Positions 1 through 7,415 are shown, numbered from the stretch's first letter. The stretch is DNA of 15,481 nt from Bacteroidales bacterium (GCA_900769785.1 CAAGHV010000151.1:1-15481); one strand, 5' to 3'. Notes: generated by a model from the sequence alone, not told the origin. Program-made: numbers and translations.

Positions 1-20
1 ATCTATATTTTTTATGTTGT

Positions 21-479
21 TTAATCTAATTTTTCAAATTGTAAATAATTCATTTTATTGTTGTAAAGCAGTCTTAGAGTATCGCCCGAAACATGGAAGT
101 TTTGCACCAGCGATAAAAGATTCAAAAACTTGTCACCATCGTACATCTCATACATTTCCGAACCTTCGATATTTAGAAAGCATAAAGAGCGTGTGTCTAT
201 ATCCATTCTGTAGTTTCCTTGTATGTAGTTAGAATACGAATGTCCCTCAAATTCTTCATCGTTCACAAACTTTATCCAATATACATTTTCGGAATTTTGC
301 AACGGCAGTTTCTGGTTGTTATTAGCAACATCCACAAACATAGTAAGGTGCCATTTATGGTCTATAACATCGTATTTACTGATATTCTCCTTTTCTATTG
401 GGTCTTGACAACCTGTTACAAATGTCATAACCCCTACTACCATTGCACAAAGTACTACCCTTAAACCACTTCTTTTCAT
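21..479 (-). CDS. META/HslJ-like lipoprotein
   Basis: A 152-residue exported lipoprotein. The N-terminus has two basic residues (K2, R3, then R7), a hydrophobic stretch, and a lipobox VTGC with the lipidated cysteine at about residue 24. The mature part resembles the META/HslJ-like fold: an opening HKWHL strand (about 41-45), a YWIKFVNDEEFEGHS section (about 67-81), a short IQGNYRMD strand, then a GDKFLNLL helix and a GDTLRLLY end section. This similarity is judged by eye and is moderate. It is the last gene of the leftward block, 54 bp after the GIN-barrel gene, with no terminator visible in that gap, so co-transcription is likely. Its site is the periplasmic or outer face of an envelope membrane. 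The partner and exact role are unknown. Confidence 0.75.
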   Translation of the reverse strand: MKRSGLRVVLCAMVVGVMTFVTGCQDPIEKENISKYDVIDHKWHLTMFVDVANNNQKLPLQNSENVYWIKFVNDEEFEGHSYSNYIQGNYRMDIDTRSLCFLNIEGSEMYEMYDGDKFLNLLSLVQNFHVSGDTLRLLYNNKMNYLQFEKLD

Positions 480-533
480 TATGTATTTGCTTATATTTTA
501 TATATCAATTATTTATTTTCTATCTATTCTTCA

Positions 534-1856
534 TTACAACGAAATCATCATACCTATTTTATATGCACTTAGCATCTCTTTGTCCAAAGCAGGCAATAAA
601 CCTGTTTGGAAAAATACATGAAACGATTCGAATCCCAACACTGCTCTAAAATCCAGTTTAAAAGGATTAAAATAAGCATAATTACTGTGTCCTTCAGTTT
701 CGTAATATCCATTTGGTGCCTGAGTTGTTATAGTTTCCTTCATACCTGTATGACTATTATTGTAGTTCAAACCCGGAATAACTCCCACTCCCATAAACAG
801 CGATTTGAGTTTCATATTAAACATAATAGGCATTGTTACATAGCGGGCTACCATCTTGGTAGATACTTCATACAAGCCATCACCAGTATTGGGATAGTTT
901 ATAATCATATCTCCACTACCTCCAAAACCACCATCGTAATAAATATTATCGGCAAACATCAGCACATCCGATTCGTATCCGATACCAAAATCAAACGAAA
1001 AAAGCTTTTCAAGAAATACATATCGTGCTTTTAGTTCCAATATGTAAGCAGTACCGTATGACAAAGTATAGTTTTGAGGAACATTGCCTTGTATAAACGG
1101 ACGTGCACTCCAATCTTGTGCAGCCCAACCAAATGTAAACTCTGTTTCCCAATAACCTTTTGTCTTTTTATCAATAGCTCTTTGTCTTATTTTATCAGTC
1201 AATGCATTTGTAGCATCTACAATATTTTCAACATCCGATACTGCAGATATTGATTGTCTCTCTGTTTTAATATCAATTCTTACATCTGCACCAACATTAC
1301 CGGTATTAATAACTCCACGTATATAACCTCCGTCTATAATAGTTGTCGAAAAATCAGCAAGCTTTAATATCAACGAATCCATATATACACTATTGGCATG
1401 AAGTGTAGCAAAGGATTTCAAATCAAAACTCATTATATCGGTTTTCAATTCATTAGCGAACATCAACTTTGCAAATTCGCTCATACTTATTTTAGATTTC
1501 TTTTCGGTGAACGAGAAATCTCCCGTAACCATTGCTCTAGCCCCCTGTCCAAGTTCCAAAAGTTCTATATCGCTACGCAATACCAATTTCACAGTACCTA
1601 CACTATGTTCGTACAAAGTAAGTTTACTACCTTCAACTTTACATATTTCGGGAATCGTATTTTGTTTCCTTTTTGTGTAATAAAGTATGCAATTGGAATC
1701 GCCCTGAGTAATTTCGATATTAGAATAATTACCAAGTATTACCTTTTTGATATCATCACCAAGCAATTGTCGCGATACATACATTGTATCTTTGGCTTCG
1801 ACATACATCGCTACCAAACTCATACACATTCCTAATAATAACATTTTTACTTTCAT
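534..1856 (-). CDS. Head-GIN-like protein with C-terminal outer-membrane beta-barrel
   Basis: A 440-residue envelope protein. A signal peptide covers about residues 1-21 (hydrophobic core MLLLGMCMSLVAM, then VEA). Residues about 35-195 have the short alternating beta strands of a head-GIN (DUF2807) beta-solenoid, with lines such as NIEITQGD and LELGQGARAMV. After a linker (about 205-233) comes an aromatic and glycine-rich barrel-like region (about 236-440) that begins ETEFTFGWAAQDWSARP and ends with a strand finishing MMISL. This suggests a surface or periplasmic solenoid anchored by a small barrel. It lies 88 bp after the anti-sigma-like gene, and that spacer contains an unusually GC-rich patch near 1897-1911. 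The start follows from the signal peptide. The adhesin label often attached to DUF2807 is only a family guess. Confidence 0.7.
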   Translation of the reverse strand: MKVKMLLLGMCMSLVAMYVEAKDTMYVSRQLLGDDIKKVILGNYSNIEITQGDSNCILYYTKRKQNTIPEICKVEGSKLTLYEHSVGTVKLVLRSDIELLELGQGARAMVTGDFSFTEKKSKISMSEFAKLMFANELKTDIMSFDLKSFATLHANSVYMDSLILKLADFSTTIIDGGYIRGVINTGNVGADVRIDIKTERQSISAVSDVENIVDATNALTDKIRQRAIDKKTKGYWETEFTFGWAAQDWSARPFIQGNVPQNYTLSYGTAYILELKARYVFLEKLFSFDFGIGYESDVLMFADNIYYDGGFGGSGDMIINYPNTGDGLYEVSTKMVARYVTMPIMFNMKLKSLFMGVGVIPGLNYNNSHTGMKETITTQAPNGYYETEGHSNYAYFNPFKLDFRAVLGFESFHVFFQTGLLPALDKEMLSAYKIGMMISL

Positions 1857-1944
1857 CTTTTCTATCTGTTTTTAGTTATCAAAACTTTAGTTTATACCGC
1901 CGTCGGATCCTTTACATTGGTATATTCACTAGCTTTGAAATAGT

Positions 1945-2907
1945 TTAATTAATATATTTATTTATCTGTTGTTCTAGATAATTTGTAAGTTCTCTTTTAC
2001 CTTCATTGTAGGCAACTAATACATAGTTGCTATATTCAGTCCATTCGGCTTCTACCTCTTTTCTCTTATTTCTAGATAATGTTGATACCACTTCTTTCAT
2101 TTGGTTTATCATAGACATTGGCTCTTTTGCTGTAGCAGAATCAACAATATATCCATTGGCAACTATTTCTTGTTGTTCTATCACTTTCTCACCACATCTA
2201 CTACCATTATATGCTACCAAACAATCGGTGTAGGTGTCTATTATTACAATTTCTTCGGCATCTATTTCCATCATGTTCGTAGTTTCTTCCATCACATTTT
2301 CAGCATAATATACCTCGCTGCTTACATTATCATACATATACATAGTGGTGTCAATATATTCCTGTTCTGGCTCTAGTTCTATAGGTTGTTGTTCTAGTTC
2401 TACAGTTTTTTCTTCGGCTTGTGCCAACATTGACATCGTTTCGGTTTGTGCTTCGTGACGTATTACATTCCTTGTTGTAGATATTAATTCTCTCACCTTT
2501 TCGTCTTCTATTATTGAATCCGAAATCATAGGAATATACTTCTCTTCTATAATATCCACACCTATAGTATTATCGGCCATCATAGCCTGCTGTGGCATTT
2601 CGGTATTCTGCAACCACATATAACCAACTGTTCCCAACAACAATGCCACTGCTGCCGCTGCAGCATAGCGTGTCCACTGCGGCATAACCAATATTTTGGG
2701 CTTGTGTTTGAGTAATTCTTTATTGTTGAAAACAAGCTGTTCGTCTTTTTCAAGCACGCAAGCAGGATCATATATATCCAACATTTCTTGTAGCTCGGGA
2801 TTTTGTAGCAAAAAGGTTTCCACCTCTCTTTGCTCCTCTTCTGACAACCTTCCTTCAATATATCTCAGAAAGTAGGATTCGTAATTATCGTTATTAATTT
2901 TCATCAT
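1945..2907 (-). CDS. Single-pass anti-sigma factor-like protein
   Basis: A 320-residue protein in three parts. The N-terminal cytoplasmic part (1-79) contains YFLRYIEGRLSEEEQREVE and FLLQNPELQEML, the usual opening of Bacteroidetes anti-sigma factors. A single hydrophobic segment lies at about 80-98 (YAAAAAVALLLGTVGYMWL). The long tail (about 100-320) is rich in Glu, Met and Thr and should face the periplasm. It begins 11 bp after the GIN gene, and the ECF sigma gene is one gene further upstream, which is the main support for an anti-sigma role. The N-terminal part would hold the sigma factor and the tail would sense or bind envelope partners. No zinc-binding HxxxCxxC motif is visible. The tail has no domain that I recognise. 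Confidence 0.7.
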   Translation of the reverse strand: MMKINNDNYESYFLRYIEGRLSEEEQREVETFLLQNPELQEMLDIYDPACVLEKDEQLVFNNKELLKHKPKILVMPQWTRYAAAAAVALLLGTVGYMWLQNTEMPQQAMMADNTIGVDIIEEKYIPMISDSIIEDEKVRELISTTRNVIRHEAQTETMSMLAQAEEKTVELEQQPIELEPEQEYIDTTMYMYDNVSSEVYYAENVMEETTNMMEIDAEEIVIIDTYTDCLVAYNGSRCGEKVIEQQEIVANGYIVDSATAKEPMSMINQMKEVVSTLSRNKRKEVEAEWTEYSNYVLVAYNEGKRELTNYLEQQINKYIN

Positions 2908-2918
2908 AGCTTTATTGT

Positions 2919-3689
2919 TTATCGTCTTATCAATCGTCCTTTTCCAACTATATCTTTCTTTATTTCAGGTTTGCCCATATAGTATATATTACCTTTTCCT
3001 GATATTTGGCATGTAAGAAAATCCACAGCATATACATATATATCACCAGTACCCGAATTTTCGCAACTACAGTCTTTCACTGCACAATTCTCCATATTTA
3101 TCTTTCCACTACCTATCAATAGTATCTTAGCTTCATTGGCTTTACCAACAAGAGTAATATTTCCACTACCGGTATTTTCTACAACCAATTCTTCTATATC
3201 AAAAGATTTCATGCTATATATACTTCCACTACCTGTGTTTTCTATTTTAAGTTCTTTAACTACTACTTCTGTTTGGATATCCCAACGTGCCGAAGTTGTA
3301 TTGGAAATCATTTCCAATTTATCACTACTAATATTTATAACAAACTTAGTTGGCTGTATTTTAGTTGTTTTATATTTATCTTTTGGACGTATTATCAAAG
3401 TGTTTACATCTACAGTAACTTCGAATACATCAAAAAGATTATCGTCTATTGTCATTGATAAGTTTACGCCTTCATCAGTTTGACTATAGTGTACTTCGGC
3501 ATCTACCATTATTTTTATCTTAGTAAAATCTTGCACCCATATATCGCGAGTTTCCACATTTTTACTGCCTTTCAATATCGAAACTGCTGATGAAGTTGCT
3601 TTTTTCAGTTCTCCTGCATACAATTTGCTACTATTAGTAGCCATTGTCATACCCATTATTACTATAAATATATACTTTATCATCGTCAT
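2919..3689 (-). CDS. Head-GIN domain (DUF2807) exported protein
   Basis: A 256-residue exported protein with an N-terminal signal sequence (hydrophobic core about 5-18, mature end near residue 25). The mature part is a head-GIN/DUF2807 beta-solenoid. It starts with DFTKIKIMVDAEVHYSQTDE, has the typical LFDVFEVTVDVNTLIIRPK strand pair, and then shows a ladder of glycine turns: NTGSGS, NTGSGN, IGSGK, NSGTGD, SGKGN and VGKGR. The first glycines of these turns fall near residues 153, 174, 193, 213, 231 and 249, so the rungs are 18-21 residues long. The gene sits between the sigma and anti-sigma-like genes with 10- and 11-bp gaps. That position suggests a link to the signalling pair, as ligand, sensor or target, but this is inference. 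Confidence 0.85.
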   Translation of the reverse strand: MTMIKYIFIVIMGMTMATNSSKLYAGELKKATSSAVSILKGSKNVETRDIWVQDFTKIKIMVDAEVHYSQTDEGVNLSMTIDDNLFDVFEVTVDVNTLIIRPKDKYKTTKIQPTKFVINISSDKLEMISNTTSARWDIQTEVVVKELKIENTGSGSIYSMKSFDIEELVVENTGSGNITLVGKANEAKILLIGSGKINMENCAVKDCSCENSGTGDIYVYAVDFLTCQISGKGNIYYMGKPEIKKDIVGKGRLIRR

Positions 3690-3699
3690 TGTTTTCTTA

Positions 3700-4182
3700 T
3701 TAATAATTCATTTTTGTCAGTTGTTTTTTTAGTGCCACTCTAGCCCTGAATATATATACTTCCACTTGTTGTATTGTCAGTTCAAGCATCTCTGCTATCT
3801 CCTTGTAGGAATATCCTTCAATATCTTTTAGTACTAGCGCCGACTTCTGTACTTGCGGAATGTTATTCAAAGCCTTGTACAAATAATCCTTGTTTTCGTA
3901 CGACCTATCCATGTCTGTAACAGTTTCTTCAACCACACCTTCGGCATATTGTCGTACCACTTTCTCGTGTCGGAAATAACTACCCACCATATTGTAGGCA
4001 GTAGAGAACAGATACGACTTTGACCTTTCAACATCTATTTCAGAATGTTTTTGCCACAACGACACGAAAGCATCTTGCACAATATCTTTTGCCGAATCCT
4101 TATCCATGCCCGAATATACCACAAAACGATATACATCATCGGAGTATTTGGATACGCAATCATTGTAATCTTTGTTTGTCAT
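3700..4182 (-). CDS. ECF-type RNA polymerase sigma factor
   Basis: A 160-residue sigma-70 family protein of the extracytoplasmic function (ECF) class, the usual length for the class. Region 2 covers about residues 8-75 and includes DIVQDAFVSLWQK (33-45), which contacts core polymerase, and SYLFSTAYNMVGSYFR, the -10 reading helix. Region 4 covers about 102-153, with the helix-turn-helix IEGYSYKEIAEMLELTIQQVEVYIFRAR. It is the first gene of the tight sigma-GIN-anti-sigma cluster. The following anti-sigma-like membrane protein probably holds it inactive until an envelope signal arrives. A 151-bp spacer containing a 12-bp palindrome separates it from the antiterminator gene upstream, so it may have its own promoter. 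The target promoters cannot be read from this window. Confidence 0.93.
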   Translation of the reverse strand: MTNKDYNDCVSKYSDDVYRFVVYSGMDKDSAKDIVQDAFVSLWQKHSEIDVERSKSYLFSTAYNMVGSYFRHEKVVRQYAEGVVEETVTDMDRSYENKDYLYKALNNIPQVQKSALVLKDIEGYSYKEIAEMLELTIQQVEVYIFRARVALKKQLTKMNY

Positions 4183-4246
4183 ACTTTCAGTGCCATTCTG
4201 TTTTTCTAAGATGTTTTTTCTGTTCTGTTACGCATATATGTCGTTT

Positions 4247-4258
4247 ATAGGTACCTAT
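4247..4258. promoter_or_regulatory. 12-bp perfect palindrome upstream of the sigma gene
   Basis: The sequence ataggtacctat is a perfect palindrome, 64 bp upstream of the ECF sigma start codon in an otherwise AT-rich spacer. It could be an operator or part of an ECF promoter. No binding protein can be named, and a short palindrome like this could also be chance. Confidence 0.3.
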
Positions 4259-4333
4259 TTATTACAGTTATTATCAAAAAAAATATATCTTTTTCTATAA
4301 CTAATTAAATACTAATATCATTATTTATAAAAA

Positions 4334-4852
4334 TTATTCTATAAACTGCAAAAGTTCTCTTTCAATATTTACTTGAATCCCCATGGATATAGATTCCAAC
4401 TTTACTACAAAATTTCCTTCTTTACAATCGGATACAAGTTCCCCTTCCATATTTTCAAACGGTCCGGCCATTACTCTCACTTTACTTCCCTTGTGTAGCG
4501 ATTCAAGATTATTTACGTATAACTCCATGCCCGACTCTATCAATTTTCGGATATTATCTATCTCTTGTTGGCTTACTATTGCTACATTAGTTTTGCTACC
4601 AAACGATATAGCACGGCACACTCCATCCACTCTTTCCAGATTATAAATATCTTTTTTCTTTGCTTTTACAAATATATATGATGGTATCAGAGGCACATCT
4701 ACCCACTTCTTTCTATCATGCCATTTATGTAGTTCCTTTTTCAACGGTAAATAGGTAATATAACCTTTTTCTTGTAGTTTGGAGAATATTTTTTTCTCAT
4801 TTCTAGGCAGAGTATAGAATGCCACCCATTGTAGAAAATCATTATTCAGCAT
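4334..4852 (-). CDS. UpxY/NusG-like transcription antiterminator
   Basis: A 172-residue NusG paralogue of the UpxY type. The NGN domain (about 8-105) begins WVAFYTLPRNEKKIFSKLQEKG and contains the family hallmark VPLIPSYIFVKAKKKD (about 53-68). A KOW segment (about 120-150) contains KGSKVRVMAGPFENMEGEL. UpxY proteins bind elongating RNA polymerase and stop early termination, mostly in capsule or other surface polysaccharide operons. No glycosyltransferase or polysaccharide gene is visible here. Instead the gene is 7 bp after the coiled-coil gene and upstream of the ECF sigma cluster, so it may act on its own operon. The family call is strong; the target is inferred. The start is chosen for its spacing to the upstream gene and the intact NGN domain. 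Confidence 0.88.
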   Translation of the reverse strand: MLNNDFLQWVAFYTLPRNEKKIFSKLQEKGYITYLPLKKELHKWHDRKKWVDVPLIPSYIFVKAKKKDIYNLERVDGVCRAISFGSKTNVAIVSQQEIDNIRKLIESGMELYVNNLESLHKGSKVRVMAGPFENMEGELVSDCKEGNFVVKLESISMGIQVNIERELLQFIE

Positions 4853-4859
4853 AGTGCAG

Positions 4860-6521
4860 TTATCTTTTTATGTACGACAGAAAGTCCAAATCCAAAGAAA
4901 TACTCAAAAACATAGTTACTTTCCATACATCTTTGGTTTGCTCGTCAATAGAAAAACCAACGGGCAAAAAATCTCCTTCACTAAGACCATCAACCAAAGC
5001 TTCGTATTCGGCTACATTGGCACCTAACGCCACATGGAAGAAATCTAAAAACTTAAAACTTGGTCCTATATAAAAATTCTTGAAAAGATTAGAACCACCA
5101 AAACCTATATACAATCCGAGGTCGTATGAAAATTCTTGATCGAAACGTTTAATCTTGGCTGTACTTACAGTATCAGACAAGTGGGAATTGAAAAGATTTG
5201 TAAGATCCCAAAGCATTACCGAAGCTCCTGTTATAAAGTCAAACTCTACACTTCCACCATTTTTATTGGTAATCTTATAAACTGTTTCGGTACCATTGGG
5301 ACCGTCAATCGTTACAGGGCGGGTGCTCCAATCGGGTGTGCGATATAGACGTAGTGCCATTCCTTGTATTACACGAACTTTCTTCTTCTTGCTAGTAGCC
5401 TGCTTAATTTGTGCTTCGGCTTCGCGTGCTCTTTGTTCGGTATATTTAAGGGCTTCGTTGGTTTTCAATATAGTTCTTTCAGCTTCATTTAGTTTCATAC
5501 GCAGTGTATCTGCCAACAAACGGTAATGCTCACGTTCGATACTTACTTTCTGATAATTAGCCATCTGAACATCTAACGATGCTTCTTTTTCTACAATACT
5601 CTTTTGCAAATATTCTATCTCACGGGTTTTGGCATCGATACTTACGTTTTTGGCATTTACCAAACCTTCCAGTTTCACCTTGTCAACATTGCTATTGCTG
5701 ATAGCATCTTGATATAGCTTTTCTTTCTCGGCAAATAATTGTTCTTTCTCTTGCAGGGCGGTTATTTTTTCTTCCAACAATGCATTTTTTTCCTCTAAAC
5801 GTTTCTGAAATGAGGCATTGGATACAAATAACGAATCACTCAAACGCTCTAAACGAATAATACGTTCAACTTGTTTTGTATTAATATCAGTCAACGAATG
5901 GATTATTCCATTCAAGGAATCTATTACTTGATAGTTTTTCTTCAAATTCATTATCTCTGCAGATAGAGAATCTTCTTGTTTTTCCAAATAAGATATCTGG
6001 TCACCTTGCTCCTTGTTTTGCAATTTTAATAGAGCCACGTTATCGTTTAATAAATCTATTACAGCAAAGTTTTTGTTTAATTCTTTTATGGATATCACTA
6101 ATGAATCTTCTACTTTTTCCAAATAAGATATACGATTAATATATTCAGTATTTATATTTGTAAGTGAAGATATTATAAAATTTAATGAATCTATTACTTT
6201 AGCATTATTGGCAACTTTTGTAGCATCAATAGAGTCATATTGGGATAATTTTATTACCATATTGGCATTGATAGTTTGCAATGAATCCTTAGTTTCAGAC
6301 AATCTTTTAATTCTTTCGTCCTGGAAAAGTTTATTCTGACTAAGTTCTTCTATAATCATAGCAAGGCTATCTACTTTGCTTTCGAGAGTAGTTGTATAGG
6401 AATTGTATGCACCTTGTATAGGAGTTACATTGGCGTCGGTACTATCTTGTTGTGCATACATATATTGTGTTGCCCATATTATAAGGCACAAAAATATCGA
6501 ACAAATTTGTTTTATCTTCAT
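4860..6521 (-). CDS. Exported coiled-coil protein with C-terminal beta-barrel-like domain
   Basis: A 553-residue envelope protein. A signal peptide covers about 1-23 (ICSIFLCLIIWATQYMYA). Residues about 40-378 are a long helical coiled coil with regular I/L/V spacing and many Glu, Lys, Asn and Ser residues. Inside it are three tandem 45-residue repeats beginning at V109, V154 and V199 (each VID-L), with a related earlier unit at about residue 50. A basic break (SKKKKVRV, about 377-384) leads into a beta-rich domain of about 170 residues with PDWSTRP (396-402) and barrel-like lines such as SYDLGLYIGFGGSNLFKNFYIGPSFK. The layout suggests a barrel or sheet in the outer membrane with a coiled-coil stalk spanning the periplasm. 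It is the first gene of the leftward block and directly precedes the antiterminator. No named family was recognised. Confidence 0.75.
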   Translation of the reverse strand: MKIKQICSIFLCLIIWATQYMYAQQDSTDANVTPIQGAYNSYTTTLESKVDSLAMIIEELSQNKLFQDERIKRLSETKDSLQTINANMVIKLSQYDSIDATKVANNAKVIDSLNFIISSLTNINTEYINRISYLEKVEDSLVISIKELNKNFAVIDLLNDNVALLKLQNKEQGDQISYLEKQEDSLSAEIMNLKKNYQVIDSLNGIIHSLTDINTKQVERIIRLERLSDSLFVSNASFQKRLEEKNALLEEKITALQEKEQLFAEKEKLYQDAISNSNVDKVKLEGLVNAKNVSIDAKTREIEYLQKSIVEKEASLDVQMANYQKVSIEREHYRLLADTLRMKLNEAERTILKTNEALKYTEQRAREAEAQIKQATSKKKKVRVIQGMALRLYRTPDWSTRPVTIDGPNGTETVYKITNKNGGSVEFDFITGASVMLWDLTNLFNSHLSDTVSTAKIKRFDQEFSYDLGLYIGFGGSNLFKNFYIGPSFKFLDFFHVALGANVAEYEALVDGLSEGDFLPVGFSIDEQTKDVWKVTMFLSISLDLDFLSYIKR

Positions 6522-6602
6522 ATCTTATATATAATACAAAAACATTGAATACAAAAAGATTACCTATCTCTTCATACTCATACCTATTAATATTTTAGTT
6601 TG

Positions 6603-6610
6603 CAAAGGTA
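6603..6610 (-). promoter_or_regulatory. Putative Bacteroidetes -7 element for the left operon
   Basis: On the minus strand this reads TACCTTTG, a match to the Bacteroidetes -7 consensus TAnnTTTG, about 82 bp upstream of the coiled-coil gene start. No good TTTG -33 box is found at the usual 19-21 bp distance, so the call rests on the -7 match and its position. Confidence 0.45.
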
Positions 6611-6668
6611 CGATTTTTTTATCGAAATTCCTATACGACATACTATTTTTAGGTATATTGGCATAAAA

Positions 6669-6708
6669 ATGATGGTATATCATCATTGTGCTGATAATAT
6701 ACCATCAT
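6669..6708. terminator. 12-bp perfect inverted repeat, terminator-like
   Basis: Arms 6669-6680 and 6697-6708 are perfect reverse complements around a 16-nt loop. The hairpin lies between the IS remnant and the probable promoter of the left operon. It may stop transcription coming from the IS on the minus strand. The flanks are AT-rich but lack a long T run, so an operator role is also possible. Confidence 0.4.
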
Positions 6709-6741
6709 AATATTTATAACCCGTTGGATGAATTAAATTTC

Positions 6742-6759
6742 TATACCCTATTGTCAAAA
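6742..6759 (+). repeat. 18-bp direct repeat, copy 1
   Basis: Reads tataccctattgtcaaaa and matches 7625-7642 at 17 of 18 positions in the same orientation. The copies lie 883 bp apart and bracket the IS remnant and the adjacent palindromic segment. This copy overlaps the outer end of the left terminal inverted repeat. Confidence 0.6.
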
Positions 6760-6791
6760 GCTTTGGCTCTAGTTTGACATTCGACTGAATT
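6749..6791 (+). repeat. Left terminal inverted repeat of the IS remnant
   Basis: Pairs with 7373-7413 in reverse complement. The block ctttggctctagt (6761-6773) is identical in both arms, as is gactgaatt (6783-6791). The inner end touches the stop codon of the transposase remnant. Confidence 0.7.
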
Positions 6792-7343
6792 TATACTAAT
6801 ATAGGAATAGAAGGTCTCTTATTGACATCCACATTACGAATAGATATATATGCAGATGCTGCGGCATCAAACAACATCGATATTCTGTTCTTTAGATATA
6901 CTTTTCCATACATTAGAATATTATTCCAAATTAGATAGTTGTTTAAATACTTTGTAGATACTCCATTAAATATGTCTAAGAATTTCCGCACACTGGTCAA
7001 GTGTCTTTTTATCAGCCATACATTCTAAAAACTTCTGCCAAACACTTATATCTTTATGTGTCCCGGAATAGATTGTGTTCGTTGTTATCATGAATGATTT
7101 ATTGCAAGAAACACATATATATTTCTGCGAACCATCTTTGCGATGTCCATTTTTACGAACATGATTACCTCCACAATGAGGACAGACTCTGCCATTTGCA
7201 AATCGATGTTTCACAAGATATGTTTCTAAGCCTTTCTTATTTTCGTTTTCTGATTCCAACATATCTTTCAATCTTGCTTGCTCTTGAATGGGTAGTTCTC
7301 GTATTTGTTTCAATATATCTTCTGCATTAGCATATTTACTCAT
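6791..7343 (-). pseudogene. IS1595/ISXO2-like transposase, centre deleted and frameshifted
   Basis: Reading leftward from the start at 7343, the first 123 or so codons give an intact N-terminal part: a short helical region, a zinc ribbon with C54-x2-C57 and C77-x2-C80 (CPHCGGNHVRKNGHRKDGSQ onward), and the conserved KDISVWQKFLECM section up to CAEIL. The frame then closes with HI-stop at about 6966. A second frame (+1), from about 6985 down to the stop at 6791, encodes a typical C-terminal tail beginning FNGVSTKYLNNYLIW. The DDE-type catalytic region that should lie between them is missing. The simplest reading is one internal deletion that also shifted the frame, near 6965-6990. The product is not an active transposase, although the zinc-ribbon fragment could still be expressed and bind IS ends. 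Confidence 0.85.
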
Positions 7344-7372
7344 AATATCAATATTTTACGATAATAACGATC

Positions 7373-7413
7373 AATTCAGTCTATTATTACACTAGAGCCA
7401 AAGTTTTACAATA
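7373..7413 (-). repeat. Right terminal inverted repeat of the IS remnant
   Basis: Reverse complement partner of 6749-6791. The shared blocks are actagagccaaag (7391-7403) and aattcagtc (7373-7381). It lies about 30 bp upstream of the transposase start codon. Confidence 0.7.
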
Positions 7414-7415
7414 TA

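Larger units (their letters stand above)
6749..7413 (-). mobile_element. Internally deleted IS1595/ISXO2-like insertion sequence
   Basis: A segment of about 665 bp bounded by imperfect terminal inverted repeats (6749-6791 and 7373-7413). The arms share ctttggctctagt near the outer end and gactgaatt near the inner end, with small gaps between. Inside is a transposase gene that keeps its N-terminal zinc ribbon and C-terminal tail but lacks the catalytic centre. Intact members of the group are usually around 1 kb, so some hundreds of bases appear lost. It cannot transpose by itself but could be moved by a related full-length transposase. No clear target-site duplication is seen at the ends. Confidence 0.72.

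Noticed and set aside
606..1034. Plus-strand open frame of 142 codons opposite the GIN-barrel gene
   Set aside because: It is antisense to a gene with a signal peptide and clear domain layout, and its own translation is rich in Ile, His, Ser and Cys without any recognisable features.
1398..1835. Plus-strand open frame of 145 codons
   Set aside because: It is the shadow of the GIN-barrel coding strand; composition is unlike a protein of this genome and no motif is visible.
6791..7000. A separate small gene for the 69-codon frame
   Set aside because: Its sequence from FNGVSTKYL onward is the C-terminal tail of an IS1595-type transposase, so it is part of the broken transposase gene.
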